64,000 bases of DNA from the NCBI RefSeq assembly GCF_001590865.1, contig NZ_BBUY01000025.1, positions 1-64,000 on the forward strand, in the 5' to 3' direction. Positions 37,320 to 45,989 of this stretch are shown here, in pieces. Position 1 is the stretch's first letter. Each line of letters starts with the position of its first letter. Under the pieces are notes generated by a model that was not told where the DNA came from, ran no database searches, and saw only the letters and a program-made list of their open reading frames with translations. The DNA is from Streptomyces sp. NBRC 110611. Lineage in GTDB: Bacteria > Actinomycetota > Actinomycetes > Streptomycetales > Streptomycetaceae. Both the position numbers and the translations under genes were made by a program.

Positions 37320-37444
37320 ACGGCCTCCCTGGTGCCGGTTCCGGCCGGCCGGACGATCAGTGGACGGTCAGTCTGCGCGGTGGGGCCGGCCGGGGGAAGA
37401 GGGCGTGGCCGGACGGCCGGTACGGGCGTCGGCCGGGACCGCGG

Positions 37445-37948
37445 TCAGCCGCCGGGGGACCGTACCTGCCGCCACTTCTCGTGCACCACGACCCGGGTCA
37501 GCCGCCAGCCCTCCCAGGTGCGGTGGGCGGTGAACTCGTAGCGGCCGGCGCAGGTGTAGTTGGGGGCGGTGGGGCCGCCCCCGGCATCGTCCGCGGGGCC
37601 GGCCAGCCGCATCGGGTTGAGGTAGTCGGCCTGGACCGTCGCGGCGTCGCCGGGCGCGCCGCCGTCCCGCCGGGACAGCGTGATCCGGCGGTTGAGGATC
37701 AGATGCTGCCGGATCGAGAAGTGCCGCAGCATCTCCGCGAGCCAGGCCGCGATCTCCTCGATACTGCCTTCGATACCGCCGGCGGAGCGGTAGTCGGCCC
37801 GGCCGTCCGGGGCGAACAGGGCCCGGTAGCCCGACCAGTCGCCGTCGTCCACGGCGATGGCGTAGCCGGTGATCAGATCGTCGATGGCGAGGCGGTCCAT
37901 GACCATGGCGTGTTCCGCGCGCTGCGTCATCTCTTCAGTCTTCGGCAT
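37445..37948 (-). CDS. Nuclear transport factor 2 / SnoaL-like family protein
   Basis: A 167-aa alpha+beta cone protein (IDDLITGYAIAVDDGDWSGYRALF, RQHLILNRRITL, WEGWRLTRVVVHEKW), similar to bile-acid 7-alpha-dehydratase/SnoaL-like proteins that may be enzymes or binding proteins. ATG 37948 lies just beyond the terminator of the ABC gene; ATG 37930 (MTQRAEH) is nearly as likely. Function is unknown; it is not obviously tied to a neighbour. Confidence 0.78.
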   Translation of the reverse strand: MPKTEEMTQRAEHAMVMDRLAIDDLITGYAIAVDDGDWSGYRALFAPDGRADYRSAGGIEGSIEEIAAWLAEMLRHFSIRQHLILNRRITLSRRDGGAPGDAATVQADYLNPMRLAGPADDAGGGPTAPNYTCAGRYEFTAHRTWEGWRLTRVVVHEKWRQVRSPGG

Positions 37949-37953
37949 GCGGA

Positions 37954-37979
37954 AGGCCCCCGCCAAGGCGCGGGGGCCT
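37954..37979 (-). terminator. Terminator of the ABC transporter gene
   Basis: AGGCCCCCGC (37954-37963) and GCGGGGGCCT (37970-37979) form a perfect 10-bp stem with a 6-nt loop, 49 bp after the ABC stop. Confidence 0.7.
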
Positions 37980-38027
37980 GTTTGGTGCGGTCTCGTCGTG
38001 CGGACGGCGAGGCGCCGGGCGTGCGCG

Positions 38028-39968
38028 TCAGTTCACCAGCGCCGATGCCGATGCCGATGCCGACGTCGCAGTCGCAGCCGCTGTGGCCCCGGGCTCCCGC
38101 CTGTTCTCGGAGTCCGTGAACTGCGTCCGGTACAGCTCCGCGTACCGCCCGTCGGCCGCCAGCAGCGTCTCGTGCGTCCCCCGCTCGACGATCCGCCCGT
38201 CCTCGACGACCAGGATCAGATCCGCGGCCCGTACGGTCGACAGCCGGTGCGCGATGACCAGGGCCGTACGGCCTTCCAGGGCCTCGGTGAGCGCCTCCTG
38301 CACCGCCGCCTCGGAGGTGTTGTCCAGGTGGGCGGTGGCCTCGTCGAGGATCACCACCCGGGGGTGGGCGAGCAGGAGCCGGGCGATGGTCAGCCGCTGC
38401 CGCTCGCCGCCCGAGAGGCGGTAGCCGCGCTCGCCGACCACGGTGTCCAGGCCGTCCGGCAGCCCGGCGATCAGCCCGTCCAGGCGGGCCCGGCGCAGGG
38501 CCGACCAGAGCTCCTCCTCGGTCGCCTCCGGATCGGCCAGCAGCAGGTTCTCGCGGATCGAGTCGTGGAAGAGGTGCCCGTCCTGGGTGACCATGCCGAG
38601 GGTGTCGCGCAGCGAGGCGGCGGTCAGCTCGCGGACGTCCACGCCGGCGAGCCGCACCGCCCCCGCGTCGGCGTCGTACAGCCGCGGCAGCAGCTGGGCG
38701 ACGGTCGACTTGCCGGCGCCCGACGAGCCGACCAGGGCGACCATCTGGCCGGGTTCGGCGCGGAAGGAGATGCCGTGCAGCACCTCCTCGCCGCCGCGGG
38801 TGTCGAGGGTGGCGACCTCCTCCAGGGAGGCCAGCGAGACCTTGTCGGCGGACGGGTAGCCGAAGCGTACGGAGTCGAACTCCACCGACACCGGGCCTTC
38901 GGGCACCGCGCGGGCGTCCGGCTTCTCGGTGATCAGCGGTTCGAGGTCGAGCACCTCGAAGACCCGCTCGAAGCTGACCAGGGCGCTCATCACCTCGATG
39001 TGCGCACCGGACAGCGCGGTCAGCGGTGCGTAGAGCCGGGTGAGCAGCAGGGCGAGGGAGACGATCGCGCCCGCCTCCAGCTGTCCGCGCAGGGCGAGGA
39101 AGCCGCCCAGGCCGTAGACCACGGCCAGCGCCAGCGCGGAAACCAGGGTGAGCGCGGTGACGAAGTACGTCTGCACCATCGCCGAGCGGACGCCGATGTC
39201 CCGCACCCGGCGGGCCCGGGCGGCGAACTCCGCGGACTCCCGGGACGGGCGGCCCATCAGCTTGACGAGGGTGGCGCCGGGCGCGGAGAACCGTTCGGTC
39301 ATCTGCGTGCCCATGGCCGCGTTGTGGTCGGCGCCCTCCCGGCGCAGCTGCGCCAGCCGCCGTCCGACCCGGCGGGCCGGGAGTACGAAGACCGGCAGCA
39401 GCACCAGCGCGATCAGCGTGACCTGCCAGGACAGCGTGAGCATCACACCGAGCGTGAGCAGGAGCGTCACGATGTTGCTGACCACCCCGGACAGGGTGTC
39501 GCTGAACGCCCGCTGGGCGCCGATGACGTCGTTGTTCAGCCGGCTGACCAGCGCTCCGGTGCGGGTGCGGGTGAAGAACGCGATCGGCATCCGCTGGACG
39601 TGGTCGTAGACGGTCCGGCGCAGATCCAGGATCAGCCCTTCCCCGATGCTCGCCGACAGCCACCGGGTCAGCAGCCCCAGCCCGGCCTCCGCGATCGCGA
39701 TCACCGCGATCAGCCCGGACAGCCCGACGACGAGCGCGGCCGAGTCGCCGCCCACGATCGCGTCCACCACCCGCCCGGCGAGCAGCGGCGTCGCCACGGC
39801 GAGCATCGCCGTGACCGTGCTCAGTACGAGGAACCACACCAGGTGCCGCCGGTGCGGCCGGGCGAACGCCATGATCCGGCGCAGTGTGGCGCGGGAGAAC
39901 CGCCGCCGGTCCTGCTCTGCCCTCATCGTGCTGTGCAGCGAATGCCAGGCGGTGACTTCCATGTCCAT
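38028..39968 (-). CDS. ABC exporter, fused permease/ATPase (half transporter)
   Basis: A 646-aa type IV ABC half-transporter. The six-helix exporter domain (about 40-340) is followed by the ATPase with Walker A GSSGAGKST, Q-loop, signature LSGGERQR and Walker B VVILDEATAHLD. It should act as a homodimer exporting a lipophilic drug or metabolite. The C-terminal tail is an Ala-Ser repeat from a GATGCC-type simple repeat. ATG 39968 has AGGAGG. The promoter upstream has MerR/SoxR-type architecture, implying induction by a redox or drug signal. Confidence 0.93.
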   Translation of the reverse strand: MDMEVTAWHSLHSTMRAEQDRRRFSRATLRRIMAFARPHRRHLVWFLVLSTVTAMLAVATPLLAGRVVDAIVGGDSAALVVGLSGLIAVIAIAEAGLGLLTRWLSASIGEGLILDLRRTVYDHVQRMPIAFFTRTRTGALVSRLNNDVIGAQRAFSDTLSGVVSNIVTLLLTLGVMLTLSWQVTLIALVLLPVFVLPARRVGRRLAQLRREGADHNAAMGTQMTERFSAPGATLVKLMGRPSRESAEFAARARRVRDIGVRSAMVQTYFVTALTLVSALALAVVYGLGGFLALRGQLEAGAIVSLALLLTRLYAPLTALSGAHIEVMSALVSFERVFEVLDLEPLITEKPDARAVPEGPVSVEFDSVRFGYPSADKVSLASLEEVATLDTRGGEEVLHGISFRAEPGQMVALVGSSGAGKSTVAQLLPRLYDADAGAVRLAGVDVRELTAASLRDTLGMVTQDGHLFHDSIRENLLLADPEATEEELWSALRRARLDGLIAGLPDGLDTVVGERGYRLSGGERQRLTIARLLLAHPRVVILDEATAHLDNTSEAAVQEALTEALEGRTALVIAHRLSTVRAADLILVVEDGRIVERGTHETLLAADGRYAELYRTQFTDSENRREPGATAAATATSASASASALVN

Positions 39969-40029
39969 GGTGGCCTCCTGTCGTCGGGATCGTCACGGGA
40001 TCGCCGTGCGTGACCGGCGACACAAAAGG

Positions 40030-40060
40030 AACCTAGGACCTCAACCAACATTGAGGTCAA
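40030..40060 (-). promoter_or_regulatory. MerR/SoxR-type promoter of the ABC exporter
   Basis: On the minus strand TTGACC (40060-40055) and TAGGTT (40035-40030) are 19 bp apart. Within lies the dyad GACCTCAA-N6-TTGAGGTC (40037-40058). A long spacer with a CCTCAA..TTGAGG dyad is the hallmark of MerR-family activation; the half-sites equal those of SoxR boxes. Confidence 0.7.
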
Positions 40061-40148
40061 GGGATTCCCGTACGGTCACCCGCGGGGGCGTATGGCGGGA
40101 GGTACCGGGCCCTGCCCATCGGACGGGCCCCAGGGCGCTGCCGACGGC

Positions 40149-41747
40149 CTAGAGGGGGTGTTCCCAGGTCACGGGCTCGCTGGCGGAGTCCGGGCGGGCG
40201 ACCGTCAGGCGTACGGCGGGGCGGCCGTCCGGGAGGCTGGTGGCGGCGTCCACGACGATCTCGGTACGGGCCGGGCGGGGGCCCGCCGCAGGGGAGGAGG
40301 CGTTCGCCGGCGCCGGCCCGGCTGCGGGCGGGGACGCCGGCGCCACCGGCACCACCGACGCCAGCGCTCTGCGGAGGGCGGTCAGCAGTCCCCGGGCGGT
40401 CTCGTCGTCGACGCGGGCGTCGACCGGGCCGACGAACTGCACGGAGGGACGGGCACCGAGCGCCTCGGCCGCCGTGCCGGCCTCGTGCAGGACGCGGGTC
40501 CGCAGACCGGGTGGTGCCTCCGGCGGGCCCTGCTGCAGCGCGATGATGGCCGTCCTGATCTCCTGGATGGTCGCGTCCAGCTCGTCGACCGCCTGGCTGA
40601 CGCCCGCCCGCACCTCCGGCGCCACCTCCTTGCGCTGGGCGCTCTCCAGCAGCATCCCGGTGGCGAAGAGCCGCTGGATGACCAGGTCATGGAGGTCGCG
40701 GGCGATCCGGTCGCGGTCCTCGTACACCGCGAGCCGCCGGCGGTTGCGGTGCCGGTCGGCGAGGACCAGCGCCAGCGCCGCCTGTGCGGCGAACTGTGCG
40801 CCCAGGGTGCGTTCGGTCGGGCTGAAAGGGCGGTCACCGGACATCCGGCCCAGGGCCAGGGCGCCGAGCACCCGGCCGTTGCTGCTCAGCGGCAGCAGCA
40901 TCGTCGGGCCGTAGTGGCGGGACAGCGGGGAGATCGACCGGGGGTCGGTGGCGAAGTCGTCGGCGAAGACCGCGTGTCCGGCGTTGATCTGGTGGAGGAC
41001 CGGGCTCTCCGGCGGGATCCGGCCGCGGTACGTCTCGGAGTGCACCTCGTCGGACAGCTCGGTGGAGATCGCCACCACCTCCATCCCGCCCTCGGCGTGC
41101 GGCAGCAGCACCGCCGCGGTGGCCGCCTCGGCCAGCTCGCGCCCCTTCTCCGCGACGACGGTGAGCGCGTTCGCGGCCGTCGAATGGGCCTCGGGTCCGG
41201 CCAGGAGCGCCGTGGTGACGGAGGCCGCGCCGTCGATCCAGCGGGTGCGCTGCCGGGCGGCGGCCCGCATCCGGGCGTTGCCCATCACGATGCCGGCCTC
41301 CGTGGCCAGCACCTGTACCAGGCGCAGATCCTCTTCGCCGAACCGCTCACCGTCCCGCTTCCCGGCGAGGCGGAGCGCGCCGAAGGCCTTTCCGTGGAAG
41401 GTGATGGGCACGTCCATGGTGACCTCCTCGGCCGGCCGGCCCGCGGGTGCGGGGGAGCCGTCGTGGGTGATCACCTCGCCGGTCCGCTCGCCCTCTTCGG
41501 GGTGGAGGACGATGGCGGCGTGGCGCGCCCCGGTGAGGGAGGCGGTGGTCTCGGCGATACGGGCCAGGGCACGGTGCAGGTCGTGGTCGGAGCCGACGGC
41601 GGCCATCGCCTCCAGCAGCTGCGGAAGCCGGGAGGCCGGCCGGCCGGCCGGTCCGTGCGGACTCCGCTCGGCGCGCTTGGCGGGATCTGTGGTGGCGCCG
41701 GCGGTCGGCTCGGCTGCCGGGTCGGGCGACTTCAGGACACACCTCAC
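40149..41747 (-). CDS. GAF-domain sensor kinase homologue with degenerate ATPase domain
   Basis: A 532-aa protein: two GAF domains (about 45-180 and 195-350), then a HisKA_3 dimerisation region with the phospho-accepting His in RIARDLHDLVIQRLF, as in DosS-type kinases. The final 110 residues should be the HATPase domain, but the N box reads ALRRALASVV followed by an Ala/Pro stretch, and no DxGxG is present. ATP binding is therefore doubtful. GTG 41747 starts it. No response regulator is adjacent. Confidence 0.83.
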   Translation of the reverse strand: MRCVLKSPDPAAEPTAGATTDPAKRAERSPHGPAGRPASRLPQLLEAMAAVGSDHDLHRALARIAETTASLTGARHAAIVLHPEEGERTGEVITHDGSPAPAGRPAEEVTMDVPITFHGKAFGALRLAGKRDGERFGEEDLRLVQVLATEAGIVMGNARMRAAARQRTRWIDGAASVTTALLAGPEAHSTAANALTVVAEKGRELAEAATAAVLLPHAEGGMEVVAISTELSDEVHSETYRGRIPPESPVLHQINAGHAVFADDFATDPRSISPLSRHYGPTMLLPLSSNGRVLGALALGRMSGDRPFSPTERTLGAQFAAQAALALVLADRHRNRRRLAVYEDRDRIARDLHDLVIQRLFATGMLLESAQRKEVAPEVRAGVSQAVDELDATIQEIRTAIIALQQGPPEAPPGLRTRVLHEAGTAAEALGARPSVQFVGPVDARVDDETARGLLTALRRALASVVPVAPASPPAAGPAPANASSPAAGPRPARTEIVVDAATSLPDGRPAVRLTVARPDSASEPVTWEHPL

Positions 41748-41980
41748 TCTTACCGGCGCTTCGGACAGGGTCTTTTGCCGTGAAGAGGGTTATGTGAGGG
41801 GGTTGGTTCCATCGGAAGGGGCGTACGGCCACATGGACAAGGGGTGACTTTCAGCCAACCTGCGGATGTGGCGGGCCCGGCGACTCGCGGTGGCGGTCCG
41901 TGGGTAAGCCGTAGTCAACTACGGCCGCCGGGGACGCGTGGCCCAGTCCCGCGCCTCGGCAGGAAAGTGGGTCGGGGCCG

Positions 41981-42379
41981 ATGGACAAAGGTCAGTACTA
42001 CCCGAGACTTGTGGGTCCCTGCCGTGCCGCGGACGGCGTGACCGTACTCGAACTCCGCGGTGACCTGGACATTCTCGCCGTTTCGGTGCTGTCCGGCCGA
42101 CTGGACGACATCACCGGCGCCCAGGGCGTCGATCTCGTCATCGACCTGCGGGCGGTGACCTTCATCGACTGCGCGGGGCTGTCCCTGCTCAGCCGCGCCC
42201 GCCACCGGACACGGCAGCGTGGTGGCCGGCTCCGGCTGACCGGCGTCGCCGCCGGCGGGAGCGTCGCCCGGCTGCTGCGGATCACGGGACTGACCGGCGC
42301 CTTCGAAACCGTGGCGGACGACGTCACGGCCCGCGAAACCGGTGCGGCGGCGCCGGCCGCGGACATCGTCGTGGCGTGA
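41981..42379 (+). CDS. STAS-domain anti-sigma factor antagonist-like protein
   Basis: A 132-aa STAS protein (VTVLELRGDLDI, then VDLVIDLRAVTFIDCAGLSLL, RLLRITGL). In SpoIIAA/RsbV-type antagonists the loop is D-S-S-G-L and its serine is phosphorylated to switch partner binding; here it is D-C-A-G-L. The protein may be constitutively active or serve another role. ATG 41981; no anti-sigma or sigma gene is next to it. Confidence 0.85.
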   Translation: MDKGQYYPRLVGPCRAADGVTVLELRGDLDILAVSVLSGRLDDITGAQGVDLVIDLRAVTFIDCAGLSLLSRARHRTRQRGGRLRLTGVAAGGSVARLLRITGLTGAFETVADDVTARETGAAAPAADIVVA

Positions 42380-42455
42380 CGCCCGCCCGCAGATGCCCCT
42401 GCGCTGATGACGGGCAGAAGGTGTGTTCCCCGCGTGGTGTTCCGGGGCGGGCGGG

Positions 42456-44093
42456 TCAGTCGCGGCAGAGCAGCGCCTCGAAGACCTCCGTGAGTGCCGC
42501 CTCCGGGTCGATCACCCGGCCCTCCGCCCGCCACGCCACATAGCCGTCGGGCCGTACCAGCACCGCGCCCTCGGGCGTCGTGCCGTGCTGCGCGGCCCAG
42601 TCGGCGCCCGCCTCGGGCACCAGGTCGTCGTCCGGACCGGTGCCGACCAGCCAGCAGTCCAGGCGTACCGAGAAGCGCTGCACGGCCCCCTTGGCGGCGG
42701 TGCGCCACATCTCGCCGTCCGAGCCGCTCAGCAGGACGAACGAGGTCTCGTACAGGTCGAGGGTCGAGCGGCGTCGGCCGTCCCGGTCGCGCAGCCACAT
42801 GTGCGGGGCGCGGGTGCCCGGCTCGCCCGTCAGCCGCAGCTGTTCGGGCACCACCGGCAGGGCGGGGTCGGCGCCGATGACCGCACCAGACGGGTAGCAG
42901 TAGCCGAGGGCGACGTTGAGGATGCCGCGCTGCCGGCCGCCGCCCGCGCCGGGCCCGGGGACGTACCCGGGATGGCTGTGCTCGGCGGAGCGGGCCGAGG
43001 CGCGGGCGCTGGTCTCGCGGGCCACCGGCTGCCGCTCCTCCTCGTACGTCGCCAGCAGCCCGGGGTCCGCCGCGCCGTCCAGCACCGCCGCGAGCTTCCA
43101 GGCGAGGTTGTGGGCGTCCTGGATGCCGGTGTTGGAGCCGAACGCCCCGGTGGGGGACATCTCGTGTGCCGCGTCGCCGGCGAGGAAGACCCGGCCGGCC
43201 GCATAGCGCTCCGCGACCCGTTCGGCGGCGTGCCACGGCGCCTTGCCGGTGATCTCCACGGCCATGTCCGGTACGCCGGTCGCCCGGCGGATGTGGTCGA
43301 CGCACCGCTCGTCGGTGAAGTCCTCCAGGGTCTCGCCCCGGTCGGGGTGCCAGGGCGCGTGGAAGACCCAGTCCCGCTCGTTGTCCACCGGCAGCAGCGC
43401 GCCGTCGGCTTCGGGGTGGGTCAAGTAGCAGGCGATGAAGCGGCGTTCGCCCACCACCCCGGCCAGCTGAGGGGCGCGGAAGGTGATGCTCACGTTGTGG
43501 AACAGATCGCCGGGCCCGGTCCGGCCGATGCCCAGCCGCTCGCGGACCGGGCTGCGGGGGCCGTCGGCCGCGACGAGGTAGTCCGCCCGTACGGCCGACC
43601 GCTCGCCGGTCCGCCGGTCCTCCAGGAGCGCCCGCACGCCCCGGGCGTCCTGTTCGAAGGACACCAGCTCAGTGGAGAACCGCAGGTCACCGCCGAGTTC
43701 GCGGGCACAGCGCAGCAGCACCGGCTCCAGGTCGTTCTGGCTGCACAGGCACCACCCGGACGGGCTGATCCGGGCCAGCGCGCCGCCCGGGTCGATCTCC
43801 CTGAACAGCCACTCCTGGTCGTCACCGGTGAGCGAACGCGCCTGCAGGATGCCGTGGTTGCCCGCCAGCACCGACGCCGCCGCCCGGATCCGCCGTTCCG
43901 CCCCGGCGACCCGGTACAGCTCCATCGTGCGGACGTTGTTCCCGCGCCCGCGCGGATGGTGCGAGGTGTCCGGGTGCTTCTCGACCAGCAGGTGCCGCAC
44001 GCCCAGACGTCCGAGGAACAGCGAGGCGGACAGACCTACGAGGGACCCGCCGACGACGAGTACCGGAACGTGGTCTTCGGCGGTGGCGTTCAT
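42456..44093 (-). CDS. whiE-ORFVIII: FAD-dependent aromatic hydroxylase of spore-pigment type (WhiE ORFVIII)
   Basis: A 545-aa flavoprotein monooxygenase: FAD GxGxxG-type start VLVVGGSLVGLSASLFL, DG motif VAADGPRSPVRERLG, and GD motif FLAGDAAHEMSPTGAFGSNTG. It hydroxylates polycyclic aromatic polyketides with NAD(P)H and O2. ATG 44093 with GGAGAG is chosen over a longer reading. It lies divergent from the seven pigment genes, exactly as ORFVIII in the S. coelicolor whiE cluster, where it acts late in pigment tailoring. Confidence 0.9.
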   Translation of the reverse strand: MNATAEDHVPVLVVGGSLVGLSASLFLGRLGVRHLLVEKHPDTSHHPRGRGNNVRTMELYRVAGAERRIRAAASVLAGNHGILQARSLTGDDQEWLFREIDPGGALARISPSGWCLCSQNDLEPVLLRCARELGGDLRFSTELVSFEQDARGVRALLEDRRTGERSAVRADYLVAADGPRSPVRERLGIGRTGPGDLFHNVSITFRAPQLAGVVGERRFIACYLTHPEADGALLPVDNERDWVFHAPWHPDRGETLEDFTDERCVDHIRRATGVPDMAVEITGKAPWHAAERVAERYAAGRVFLAGDAAHEMSPTGAFGSNTGIQDAHNLAWKLAAVLDGAADPGLLATYEEERQPVARETSARASARSAEHSHPGYVPGPGAGGGRQRGILNVALGYCYPSGAVIGADPALPVVPEQLRLTGEPGTRAPHMWLRDRDGRRRSTLDLYETSFVLLSGSDGEMWRTAAKGAVQRFSVRLDCWLVGTGPDDDLVPEAGADWAAQHGTTPEGAVLVRPDGYVAWRAEGRVIDPEAALTEVFEALLCRD

Positions 44094-44361
44094 GGGCTCT
44101 CCAGTTCCAATCCGGTGCCAGGGGCGCAGTGAGGGCAGATGGATCACGAATGCCCTGATCCGGCCGTGTTCGATCACGGTTCACCTGCATGGCTCACAGA
44201 TCTCGCGCCACCGGCGGGCCGCCCCCACGATCGATTCCGGGAACGCGCCCCCACCGGCACACCGGCCAGGCCGCCCCACCACCCGGCTCAGTCACCCGGA
44301 CCGCACCGGAACTGACGACGCACCACTGGAGCGCCCCTCGGGCCCCGAAGGAGATGCGCAG

Positions 44362-45477
44362 ATGATGACCACGCTGTCGGAACGAATATCCCAGTCAGCC
44401 TTCGACGGCTCCCGGCTCAGGGTCGTCCTGCTCCTGGAACTCCACGACGGAGCCCAGCAGCGTTTCCTGGAAGCCTACGAGCACCTGCGCAACCAGGTCG
44501 CGTCCGTGCCCGGGCACATCACCGACCAGCTGTGCCAGTCCATCGAGAACCCCTCCCAATGGCTCATCACCAGCGAATGGGAGAGCGCCCCGCCCTTCCT
44601 CGCCTGGGTCAACAGTGAGGAACACGTCAAGATGGTCCAGCCGCTGCACTCCTGCGTCCGCGACACCCGCTCGCTGCGCTTCAGCGTCCTGCGCGAGACC
44701 TCGAACGCCGCCACCGTCGCGCCCGATGCCCCCAAGGGCCGGCTGCAGGCCCGCCCCCGCGTCGGCGACGGTGTGGTCCGGCACGCGCTGACCTTCACCG
44801 TCAAGCCCGGCAGCGAGGAGAAGGTCGCCGAGATCCTCGCCGGCTACTCCTCTCCGGAGGCCCGGGTCGACGAGGTCACCAGGCTGCGCCGCACCACCCT
44901 GTTCATGCACGGCAACCGCGTCGTACGGGCCGTCGAGGTACAGGGCGACCTGGTCGCCGCGCTGCGCCACATCTCCCGGCAGCCCGAGGTCCGGGCCGTC
45001 GAGGAGGCCATCAACCCCTACCTGGAGCAGGACCGCGACCTCAGCGACCCCAACTCCGCCCGGGTGTTCTTCACCCGCGCCGCCCTGCCCGCCGTCCACC
45101 ACGTGCACGGCGCGGCGCCCGAGGGCGTACGGCGGCACGCGCTGCTCTACCCCGTCCGTGAAGGCTGCGGGCTGGCGCTGGCCCGGATGCTGGCCCGCCA
45201 GGACGAGCTGACCGCCGACGACCCGTCCTGCCCTGTTGTGGGCAGCACCATCTTCCAGCGCGACGACATCGTCGTCCGGCTCATCGATCTGAAGATCCCC
45301 CTCGACACCGACCCCCTGCTGGCGCTCGGCGCACGCGGCCCCCGCAAGACGGCCGTCCTCCGGCGTCTCCTCGACACCGAGGTGACCGGCGGGCTGTCCA
45401 CCGACCGTGAGCTGGCGAGCCTCCTCGCCCGCTCCGACATGACCCTGATCACCGACCGCCGGGCCGCGGACGCCTGA
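44362..45477 (+). CDS. whiE-ORFI: SchA/CurD-like domain protein (WhiE ORFI)
   Basis: A 371-aa protein with repeated ferredoxin-like antibiotic-monooxygenase-type units (VVLLLELHDGAQQRFLEAYEHL; SQWLITSEWES) and the SchA/CurD-like region. It opens the pigment operon. Its precise chemistry in pigment synthesis is unknown. ATG 44362 is followed by a second ATG; RBS is AAGGAG at 44347. The 268-bp divergent gap to ORFVIII holds both promoters. Confidence 0.88.
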   Translation: MMTTLSERISQSAFDGSRLRVVLLLELHDGAQQRFLEAYEHLRNQVASVPGHITDQLCQSIENPSQWLITSEWESAPPFLAWVNSEEHVKMVQPLHSCVRDTRSLRFSVLRETSNAATVAPDAPKGRLQARPRVGDGVVRHALTFTVKPGSEEKVAEILAGYSSPEARVDEVTRLRRTTLFMHGNRVVRAVEVQGDLVAALRHISRQPEVRAVEEAINPYLEQDRDLSDPNSARVFFTRAALPAVHHVHGAAPEGVRRHALLYPVREGCGLALARMLARQDELTADDPSCPVVGSTIFQRDDIVVRLIDLKIPLDTDPLLALGARGPRKTAVLRRLLDTEVTGGLSTDRELASLLARSDMTLITDRRAADA

Positions 45478-45554
45478 CCGCGTCCGCCTCGCCCGCCGCG
45501 CCACCCGTCCCCCGCCCGCCCAACCGCCCGCCCACGCCACTGGAGGAATCAGCC

Positions 45555-45989
45555 ATGACCACGCACCGCCCACGCATCGTGGACCTCAGCGAGACCAAGC
45601 CCAACCGCCGGCGCGGAGGCGACCTGCGCGCCATGCTGACCCCCGGCGCGGTGGGCGCCACGAGCGGCTTCATGGGCATGGCCCTCGTCCAGCCCGGTGA
45701 GCGCATCGGCGAGCACTACCACCCGTACTCCGAGGAGTTCGTCTACGTCGTCCAGGGCTCGCTCGAAGTGGACCTGGACGGGGAGACGTACCCGCTGCGC
45801 CCGGACCAGGGGCTGATGATCCCGCCGTACATGCGGCACCGCTTCCGCAACGTGGGAGACGTGGAGGCCCGGATGGTCTTCCACCTCGGCCCGCTGGCCC
45901 CGCGTCCCGAACTGGGCCACGTCGACACCGAGGCCACGGAGGACAGCACCCCGGCCGCGCCTCCCGAACGTACGGAGCCGGTGTCATGA
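45555..45989 (+). CDS. whiE-ORFII: Cupin-domain protein (WhiE ORFII)
   Basis: A 144-aa single-domain cupin. The metal ligands are visible in GERIGEHYHPYSEEFVYVV (His, His, Glu) and PPYMRHRFRN (His). In type II polyketide clusters such cupins act as cyclases or tailoring enzymes; the role in whiE pigment is unresolved. ATG 45555 has GGAGG. The stop overlaps the KS-alpha start by ATGA. Confidence 0.9.
   Translation: MTTHRPRIVDLSETKPNRRRGGDLRAMLTPGAVGATSGFMGMALVQPGERIGEHYHPYSEEFVYVVQGSLEVDLDGETYPLRPDQGLMIPPYMRHRFRNVGDVEARMVFHLGPLAPRPELGHVDTEATEDSTPAAPPERTEPVS

Noticed and set aside
38041..38085. GATGCC simple repeat
   Set aside because: It encodes the Ala-Ser tail of the ABC exporter and is within the gene; no separate element.
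37869..40023. Two long alternative frames over the ABC exporter
   Set aside because: The exporter frame has complete ABC motifs and a good ribosome site; the others have Arg/Gly/His-rich shadow composition.
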